Of a DNA stretch of 7,895 bases, positions 1 to 3,847 are shown in pieces. Every line of letters begins with the position of its first letter. The first letter of the stretch is position 1. The position numbers were made by a program, and so were the translations under genes. Location of the stretch: contig CANTEM010000048.1 of NCBI GenBank assembly GCA_947652805.1, forward strand, positions 1-7,895, in the 5' to 3' direction. The notes beneath the pieces were generated by a model. That model was not told the origin of the DNA. It saw only the letters and a list, made by a program, of their open reading frames with translations, and ran no database searches. Origin of the DNA: an uncultured Clostridia bacterium (GTDB lineage Bacteria > Bacillota > Clostridia > Oscillospirales > CAG-272).

Positions 1-146
1 TGCCTCAACTATATGCACTTCTTTGCGCTTGCATAACATGCTTAAAATATTTGCCTTGATTGTCCTGTCTTTTCGGCAAGCTGTGCAAGCGTCATATTTC
101 TACGCTTTAAAATTATTTTTATTTTTTCACCCATAGTTAGTGCCAT
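1..146 (-). pseudogene. XRE-family HTH repressor, N-terminal part, frameshifted, runs off the left edge
   Basis: Reading leftward from ATG at 146, with a good Shine-Dalgarno AAAGGAG at 160-154 (7-nt gap), the product starts MALTMGEKIKIILKRRNMT and continues LAQLAEKTGQSRQ. This is the first part of a helix-turn-helix of the Cro/C1 (XRE) type. The frame then meets TAA at 44-42 after 34 codons. One base later the next frame stays open to the edge and reads ILSMLCKRKEVHIVEA, which fits the recognition helix and following helix of the same domain. A single-base deletion near 50-60 therefore appears to have split the gene. Such proteins repress mobile-element promoters. Here the gene is divergent from a small-gene cluster and shares a control region with it. 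The frameshift could also be a sequencing error, which would make this an intact gene that continues outside the window. Confidence 0.7.
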
Positions 147-170
147 ATTACCACTCCTTTCAATGTGTCA

Positions 171-199
171 ATTATACACTAAATGATGTATGTAGTCAA
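171..199 (-). promoter_or_regulatory. Promoter of the XRE-type repressor gene
   Basis: On the minus strand TTGACT (199-194) and TATAAT (176-171) are separated by exactly 17 bp, a near-consensus sigma-A promoter. The predicted start of transcription lies just upstream of the AAAGGAG site of the repressor gene at 160-154, giving a short leader. The -10 region lies in the sequence TTAGTGTATAAT, which is repeated in the opposite orientation in the divergent promoter. Confidence 0.75.
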
Positions 200-239
200 G
201 GATATTTGTAAAAATAAATTAAAAAGTTGCAAATATCTA

Positions 240-268
240 TTGACATTTGACACGAATTAGTGTATAAT
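240..268 (+). promoter_or_regulatory. Rightward promoter of the element's small-gene cluster
   Basis: TTGACA (240-245) and TATAAT (263-268) both match sigma-A consensus and have a 17-bp spacer. It points at the genes starting at 401, 841 and 1148, leaving a leader of roughly 125 nt before the first well-supported gene. The imperfect palindrome ACACGAATTAGTGT (250-263) fills the spacer up to the -10 box, so a repressor bound there would block polymerase. A perfect consensus promoter controlled by tight repression is usual for early promoters of temperate elements. Confidence 0.8.
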
Positions 269-322
269 AAAGACACAAGGTAAAGGGAAGGCAGAAACAA
301 AGAATGCCACATAAGAGCGGGA

Positions 323-394
323 ATGGATAAGAAAAGCATATGCGAGATAAACTTAAAGCCGCCCGCCGCTTCACCAAATCAAAAAAAGGAGTAA
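323..394 (+). CDS. Possible 23-codon small ORF or leader peptide
   Basis: ATG at 323 opens a 23-residue frame starting MDKKSICEINLKPP, with TAA at 392-394. The preceding AGCGGGA is only a weak ribosome binding site. The ORF lies downstream of the consensus promoter at 240-268. Its stop falls inside the ribosome binding region of the gene at 401, only 6 nt before that start, so translation of the two could be coupled. No family is recognised. It could equally be a chance frame in the leader. Confidence 0.2.
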   Translation: MDKKSICEINLKPPAASPNQKKE

Positions 395-400
395 AACACC

Positions 401-670
401 ATGAGCACAAACGAACTCAAAAGCACAGTGAAGGATTTGCGGGAATTCAAGCGTATGCTGGAAGAACTGCAAGCAGAGATTGCAAACCTTGAAGATCAAA
501 TCAAGGCACAAATGGGAAACCGTGAGGAAATCACAGCTGGCGAATACAAGATCACGTATAAACGGGTAAAATCTTCCCGGCTGGACAGCGCAGCATTAAA
601 AAAGGAACTGCCGGACATTGCACAGCGGTATACAATCCCTACAGAGTACCGCAGATTTGCGATTGTATGA
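401..670 (+). CDS. Phage-type coiled-coil protein of the YqaJ/RecT neighbourhood
   Basis: An 89-aa protein with a sound start: AAAGGAG at 385-391, 9 nt before ATG. Residues about 10-40 are highly charged with heptad spacing of Leu/Met/Ile (LREFKRMLEELQAEIANLED), so a coiled coil is likely. The second half has the pattern GEYKITYKRVKSSRLD, then ALKKELPDIAQRYT and a final YRRFAIV. From family memory, this tail matches small phage proteins encoded beside YqaJ-type recombinase nucleases and RecT, and also the C-terminal end of some YqaJ proteins. The molecular role of this module is not established; support of phage recombination is a guess from context. Neither YqaJ nor RecT lies in the window, so the gene looks like an orphan in a shrunken element. 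It is cytosolic, with no signal peptide or membrane segment. Confidence 0.7.
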   Translation: MSTNELKSTVKDLREFKRMLEELQAEIANLEDQIKAQMGNREEITAGEYKITYKRVKSSRLDSAALKKELPDIAQRYTIPTEYRRFAIV

Positions 671-840
671 CAGGGATCATGCATCAATGCCCGTATAACG
701 CTTAAAAACGGCATTTAAACGCAGTTTCAGACTTTCGTCAGGTTCATCTACATAAAAACAGAACATTGAAATTTGACCCTGTTTTGGTTAAATTATGGGC
801 ATTGGCTATTTTGGACTAAAAACACCGAAAGGAACAGGAA
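671..840. other. Intergenic stretch without a recognisable gene
   Basis: These 170 bases between two small phage-like genes hold no credible ORF on either strand. A 12-codon frame begins with the overlapping ATGA at 667 but ends at once. A possible TTGACC near 770-775 has no well-spaced -10 box. The last 15 bases carry the ribosome binding site of the next gene. The stretch may be what is left of deleted recombination genes, but nothing in the sequence proves that. Confidence 0.4.
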
Positions 841-1065
841 ATGAGCACAGACACGCACAACACCATGATCACCGTGGAAATGTCAGCAAGAACCGAAGCA
901 GCACTAATCCTTGCCTGTACAGCAATAGATCAGCTGCTTGACGCTGGCACCCTCACACCGGATATACGTGAGGAATTGGAGTATTTGCAGCCGGAACTGG
1001 ACAAGTTCTGTTTTGCAAAAGAAAACCCCTATACAGCAACACCCAACCAAAGGAACGCCGTATAG
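841..1065 (+). CDS. Hypothetical small protein of a phage-like element
   Basis: A 74-aa ORF beginning MSTDTHNTMITVEMSA, preceded by AAAGGAAC at 828-835 (about 6 nt gap), so the start is well supported. I do not recognise a family. The central part (about 15-58) is predicted helical, with TEAALILACTAIDQLLDAG followed by an acidic stretch IREELEYLQPELDKF. The last 15 residues are polar and probably disordered. There are no signal peptide, transmembrane segment or metal motif. It lies on the same strand between the phage-type coiled-coil gene and the ImmA-type peptidase gene, so it is most likely an accessory protein of the same element. Its end overlaps a 9-bp inverted repeat. Confidence 0.5.
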   Translation: MSTDTHNTMITVEMSARTEAALILACTAIDQLLDAGTLTPDIREELEYLQPELDKFCFAKENPYTATPNQRNAV

Positions 1066-1068
1066 GGG
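1026..1068. repeat. 9-bp inverted repeat overlapping the end of the 841-1065 gene
   Basis: CCCCTATAC (1026-1034) and GTATAGGGG (1060-1068) are perfect reverse complements with a 25-nt loop. The right arm contains the TAG stop codon (1063-1065). As RNA it would form a hairpin at the 3' end of the coding region. No U run follows, so this is not a classical terminator; an mRNA-stabilising or processing structure is possible. Confidence 0.4.
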
Positions 1069-1077
1069 AACACCCGA

Positions 1078-1111
1078 AAAAGGGTATATATAAAGCATAG
1101 CATACCCTTTT
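1078..1111. terminator. 10-bp hairpin upstream of immA (weak terminator or attenuator-like)
   Basis: AAAAGGGTAT (1078-1087) pairs perfectly with ATACCCTTTT (1102-1111) around a 14-nt loop. On the plus strand the U run is only the four Ts in the 3' arm. On the minus strand the stem is followed by five Ts, so termination would be somewhat better leftward. It lies 24 nt before the immA ribosome binding site and may lower readthrough into immA. Terminator function is uncertain. Confidence 0.4.
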
Positions 1112-1147
1112 CAGAAAGTCAAATATAAATTTACAGGAGTGGCTAAA

Positions 1148-1510
1148 ATGGATATCTTAAACAAAATATGCAAGGATCAGGGAATTATCGTAAAAGGGTT
1201 TTCAGAAGAAATCGTACAAGATATTTGCAAAAGTCTGACGAGGGGAGACAACCGCGGCAAGGCGTATGCAATTCATGTGACGGATAAAGGAGAGGACATA
1301 AATGCAATCTTTTATGACGATACTGCCCCACTGTGGAAGCGGCGCGAACTGATTGCCCATGAAGTCGGACATATCATAATGGGTCATCTGGATGGGCACT
1401 GCCCTCTCTCCACGAAGCAATGCGAAACAGAAGCTATTGTTTTCGATGCGGTATTTATCGCACTGATGCTGTTTGCTCAATATGGTGGTTTTGGAACGAA
1501 TATAGAATAA
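1148..1510 (+). CDS. ImmA/IrrE-type zinc metallopeptidase
   Basis: The family comprises zinc proteases such as ImmA of ICEBs1, which cleaves the ImmR repressor, and deinococcal IrrE. Residues 64-75 read KRRELIAHEVGH: the HEXXH zinc motif (His71, Glu72, His75) in a helix. It is followed by GHLDGHCP and by ETEA (93-96), which fits the family's downstream ExEA helix supplying the third ligand. An in-frame GTG at 1139 overlaps the Shine-Dalgarno AGGAG (1135-1139), so ATG at 1148, 8 nt after it, is the better start, giving 120 aa. The protein is short for the family and ends soon after a hydrophobic helix (VFDAVFIALMLF). The likely partner is an XRE repressor, possibly the broken gene at the left edge, although the two are not adjacent as ImmR and ImmA usually are. 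It is cytosolic. Confidence 0.85.
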   Translation: MDILNKICKDQGIIVKGFSEEIVQDICKSLTRGDNRGKAYAIHVTDKGEDINAIFYDDTAPLWKRRELIAHEVGHIIMGHLDGHCPLSTKQCETEAIVFDAVFIALMLFAQYGGFGTNIE

Positions 1511-1516
1511 TACCGT

Positions 1517-1538
1517 AAACACCAAACAAACACCAAAC
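1517..1538. repeat. Tandem duplication of an 11-mer (AAACACCAAAC x2)
   Basis: AAACACCAAAC occurs twice back to back (1517-1527 and 1528-1538) immediately after the immA stop and about 70 bp from the 3' end of the tRNA-Met gene. Short direct repeats at this distance from a tRNA attachment site resemble integrase or excisionase arm-type sites. That role is inference; the repeat itself is exact. Confidence 0.5.
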
Positions 1539-1569
1539 CGTGGATTTTACAAAAATCGGACAAAATGAT

Positions 1570-1603
1570 AACACCCCGAAACCTCAATGGTTTCAGGGTG
1601 TTT
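1570..1603. terminator. Hairpin terminator between convergent immA and the tRNA genes
   Basis: AACACCCCGAAACC (1570-1583) pairs with GGTTTCAGGGTGTT (1589-1602): 13 of 14 positions pair, with one C-A mismatch, around a 5-nt loop. Rightward it is followed by a short T run. Leftward it is followed by ATCATTTTG. It sits just after the 3' end of the tRNA-Met gene and 60 bp after the immA stop, so it probably ends both transcripts. The weak U runs keep confidence moderate. Confidence 0.65.
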
Positions 1604-1606
1604 GAC

Positions 1607-1684
<78 letters not shown>

Positions 1685-1713
1685 ATATGGATTTGTAATG
1701 CTTTTCCTGCCGC

Positions 1714-1802
1714 TGGTGCCGGAAACCGGAATCGAACCGGTACGCGACTTTCGTCGCATTGGATTTTAAGTCCAAGGCGTCTACCTATTCCGCCATTCCG
1801 GC
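1714..1802 (-). tRNA. tRNA-Leu (UAA)
   Basis: The minus strand gives acceptor GCCGGAA / TTCCGGC, a three-pair D stem with AATAGGTAGA in its loop, anticodon arm TTGGA-CTTAAAA-TCCAA with anticodon UAA, a long variable arm GCGAC-GAAA-GTCGC typical of class II leucine tRNAs, T arm ACCGG-TTCGATT-CCGGT, and encoded ACCA. All stems pair fully. It reads UUA (and UUG by wobble) codons. It is the first gene of a two-tRNA transcript ending with tRNA-Met. Confidence 0.97.
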
Positions 1803-1895
1803 ACGCCGGTACACGCATTGGTCCGCTGCACACAATCAGGACCCTTGCAGTTTCAAAGAGACACCCGGCAGAAGCGCCTCGCTTTGGACTTATTT

Positions 1896-1924
1896 AGTAT
1901 ACCATTGTGGGGGGCAGATGTCAA
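1896..1924 (-). promoter_or_regulatory. Promoter of the tRNA-Leu/tRNA-Met transcript
   Basis: On the minus strand TTGACA (1924-1919) and TATACT (1901-1896) have a 17-bp spacer. It directs transcription into tRNA-Leu, about 85 nt downstream. The -35 box contains the TGA stop codon of the Enzyme I gene (1923-1921), and no terminator lies between, so some tRNA transcription may also come by readthrough from the PTS operon. Confidence 0.8.
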
Positions 1925-3537
1925 TAGGTTTTTATAAATTTTTCATCGACAGCCGATTTCGACCCCTGTCTCTGTTTTTCCTGTATCCGGGATAATTCCC
2001 AGCGCAGGCGGGGAATCATAGGCGGGCATACGCTGAAAGAAGTGATACCGTAAGACAGCAGCAGCCCGGGCATGTGCGGGTCTCCTGCCGCCTCGCCGCA
2101 GAAATGGCAGGGAATTCCGGCATTTTTGGCTGCTGTGGCGACATGACGGATCGCCCGCAATACAGGCAGTGCGGCATATAAATTTTCTCCTTCCTTGCTC
2201 CTGGAACATGCCATAATATACTGGGTCAGGTCTCCCGATCCTATAGAGAAAAAATCTGCTGCCGCTGCCAGCCTGTCCGCAATAAGCACCGCTGCCGGCG
2301 TTTCAATCATAACGCCTACAGACAGCATCGGCAGATTCCTATATCCCCGGCGTATCAGATCTTCCCGGCATATTTGCAGAAGCTGCCGTGTCTGCTCTAT
2401 CTCATCTGTGTCGGTTACCATAGGCAGAAGCAATTGGATGCAGCTATATTCCGCCGCTGCGCGCAAAACAGCGTGCAGCTGGATTTGGAACTGCTCACGG
2501 TGGGTAAGACAGTATCGGATTCCCCGCTGCCCTGTATAAATATCCGGCGTTTTGTCCCCGCTTGGATCCAGCGCACGGATACAAAGAGGCCGCCCTTCGG
2601 CGAGACAGGAAGCCGCCTTTTTAAATTCCAAAAACTGCATTTCTTCATCCGGTATACCGGACGCCCATAAAAATTCCGTGCGCAGTAGCCCCACTCCCTC
2701 CGCACCTTGACGAATGCCTGCTTCTGCTTCCGCAGCGGAGGAAATATTGCAGAGAATTTGTATAGGCTTTCCATGGAATGCCAGCGTTTCTTTCGTATCA
2801 TCCTGCATTGGTAAGCGGTGCGCCGATTTGTAAAAGCATACCCGGGAAGCCGACCGGGGTGCGGCGATGATCCGTCCAGCGGATGCATCGCAGAGCATGT
2901 CCGTTCCGGAAGGGACTGTCAGAATTTCCGGGACGTGCATGATACAGGGGATCCCCATAGCGCGGATCAGGATTGCACCGTGGGAAAGGATACCACCCTC
3001 CTCACAAAGAACAGCGGTCACATTTTGGGGACGCAAATGAGAAACCATGGCAGGAGACAGATCCTTTGCGATCAATACGGTTTTCTCCGGAAGGACTTCC
3101 AAAAATCCATAGGACTGGGAGCCGCCAAGGGCATGCAGCAAACCCAGACGCACATCCTCAAAATCTTCGGATCTGTCCTGCACACAGTTGCGCAGTTTTG
3201 TCCAAACCTGATCTACTGCCGCTTCCGCGCGGCAACCCTGATCCAATAAACTGCAAATCTGCTGGTCTGTTCCTGTATCCATCGCCAGCGCCTGCTGGAG
3301 CAGGAGAATTTCCACGTCCTTTATGCAAATATTTTCCTCCAACAGTTTTACCTGCTGTCTGATTTGTCGGCAAAAGCGTTCCCGTGCCTGATAAAACCGC
3401 TCCTTTTGAACGACAGGATCCCATATGCCGCCGTCACGGCGCTCCCTGACAAGGGCGTCCATTACGTATGCTATTCCTTCTCCCAGTCCAGGAGAAACGG
3501 ATTTGCCCCAGTACCGCTTTTCCGAAAAAACTTGCAT
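1921..3537 (-). CDS. ptsI: PTS Enzyme I (phosphoenolpyruvate-protein phosphotransferase), divergent
   Basis: Takes phosphate from PEP onto a histidine and passes it to HPr in the cytosol. I start it at ATG 3537, with GGAG 6 nt upstream and 25 nt after the HPr stop; longer frames to 3621 would overlap HPr. This gives 538 aa, a little below the usual 570. The N-terminal part (about 8-230) carries the phospho-histidine in GGILSHGAIL (His186). The C-terminal PEP-binding barrel has EGVGLLRTEF (Arg286), RALDPSGDK (Arg321), GQRGIR, VMIETPAA (metal ligand Glu412), SIGSGDLTQY (Asp436) and CGEAAGD (catalytic Cys480). Departures from consensus: Gly435 where Enzyme I normally has Asn (SIGTNDL), and CSRSKEG in place of the usual DRxN stretch, keeping only the Arg. 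It is last in an operon with EIIABC and HPr, which suggests a dedicated paralogue rather than the general Enzyme I. Activity is plausible but not certain. Confidence 0.92.
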   Translation of the reverse strand: MQVFSEKRYWGKSVSPGLGEGIAYVMDALVRERRDGGIWDPVVQKERFYQARERFCRQIRQQVKLLEENICIKDVEILLLQQALAMDTGTDQQICSLLDQGCRAEAAVDQVWTKLRNCVQDRSEDFEDVRLGLLHALGGSQSYGFLEVLPEKTVLIAKDLSPAMVSHLRPQNVTAVLCEEGGILSHGAILIRAMGIPCIMHVPEILTVPSGTDMLCDASAGRIIAAPRSASRVCFYKSAHRLPMQDDTKETLAFHGKPIQILCNISSAAEAEAGIRQGAEGVGLLRTEFLWASGIPDEEMQFLEFKKAASCLAEGRPLCIRALDPSGDKTPDIYTGQRGIRYCLTHREQFQIQLHAVLRAAAEYSCIQLLLPMVTDTDEIEQTRQLLQICREDLIRRGYRNLPMLSVGVMIETPAAVLIADRLAAAADFFSIGSGDLTQYIMACSRSKEGENLYAALPVLRAIRHVATAAKNAGIPCHFCGEAAGDPHMPGLLLSYGITSFSVCPPMIPRLRWELSRIQEKQRQGSKSAVDEKFIKTY

Positions 3538-3562
3538 AGGTGACTCCATAAGCATTTTTATA

Positions 3563-3826
3563 TTACAAAGCAGAGCTTCCCCGCAACAGGTCTGCGGCGC
3601 GATGGAGCATTTCTTCTTCATCGGGGCCGTCGCAGATGATCCGTACCTGCGTACCTGTACCGATTCCCGCCGAAATCAAACTGACAAGACTTTTCCCGTC
3701 TGCCGTCCGGTCTCCGGATTCCAGACGGATCCGGGAGTCATATCCGGACATACGTGCTGCAAAGGTCATAGCAGGACGCAGATGCAGGCCCTGTCCGTTT
3801 TCCATTGTGATTGTTTCGTATACCAT
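3563..3826 (-). CDS. ptsH: HPr-family phosphocarrier protein
   Basis: An 87-aa HPr homologue, of usual length, that shuttles phosphate from Enzyme I to EIIA. The active-site loop is GQGLHLRPA with the phospho-histidine at exactly residue 15 and Arg17; Leu replaces the common Ala16. GKSLVSLIS puts a serine at position 46, the site phosphorylated by HPr kinase in Firmicutes, so regulation by HPrK or CcpA is possible but cannot be shown here. The rest follows the fold, for example GIGTGTQVRI. It starts 21 bp after the EIIABC stop, with AGGAGG 12 nt from the ATG and a closer AAAGGG. The Enzyme I gene follows after 25 bp. Linkage of all three PTS parts suggests a self-contained phosphorelay. Confidence 0.93.
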   Translation of the reverse strand: MVYETITMENGQGLHLRPAMTFAARMSGYDSRIRLESGDRTADGKSLVSLISAGIGTGTQVRIICDGPDEEEMLHRAADLLRGSSAL

Positions 3827-3847
3827 ATCCCTTTACTGCCTCCTTTT

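Larger units (their letters stand above)
171..268. repeat. 12-bp inverted repeat spanning two divergent promoters (candidate operators)
   Basis: ATTATACACTAA at 171-182 and TTAGTGTATAAT at 257-268 are exact reverse complements, 74 bp apart, each covering one of the two divergent -10 boxes. Related ACAC(n6)TGT dyads extend them: ACACTAAATGATGT at 176-189 and ACACGAATTAGTGT at 250-263. TTGACAC also occurs close to both, at 171-165 on minus and 247-253 on plus. The layout suggests two operators for one dimeric repressor, probably the adjacent XRE protein. Binding itself is inference. Confidence 0.5.

Noticed and set aside
340..492. A 50-codon plus-strand frame starting MRDKLKAARR, like the first residues of many XRE regulators
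   Set aside because: The likeness ends after ten residues, the rest is basic and low in hydrophobic residues, it has no ribosome binding site, and it overlaps the well-supported gene at 401 in another frame.
1139..1147. GTG at 1139 as the immA start
   Set aside because: The GTG shares bases with the Shine-Dalgarno AGGAG (1135-1139); ATG at 1148 is spaced correctly.
1803..1895. Small stems (AAGCG-AGG-CGCTT and GGTCC...GGACC) in the tRNA leader, minus strand
   Set aside because: They are short and have no U run, so they are not terminators of the PTS operon.
1759..1995. A 78-codon plus-strand frame across the tRNA-Leu gene and the end of Enzyme I
   Set aside because: It runs through a tRNA gene and a promoter on the other strand and has no ribosome binding site.
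2415..2888. Long frames opposite or inside the PTS and queA genes (for example 2415-2888, 2818-3249, 4903-5214, 6137-6841)
   Set aside because: These are antisense or out-of-frame shadows of GC-rich coding sequence. They lack family features and ribosome binding sites, while the main frames show clear conserved motifs.
3538..3621. Upstream extension of Enzyme I to 3621
   Set aside because: It would overlap the end of the HPr gene in another frame, the added residues do not resemble Enzyme I, and a GGAG site fits ATG 3537.
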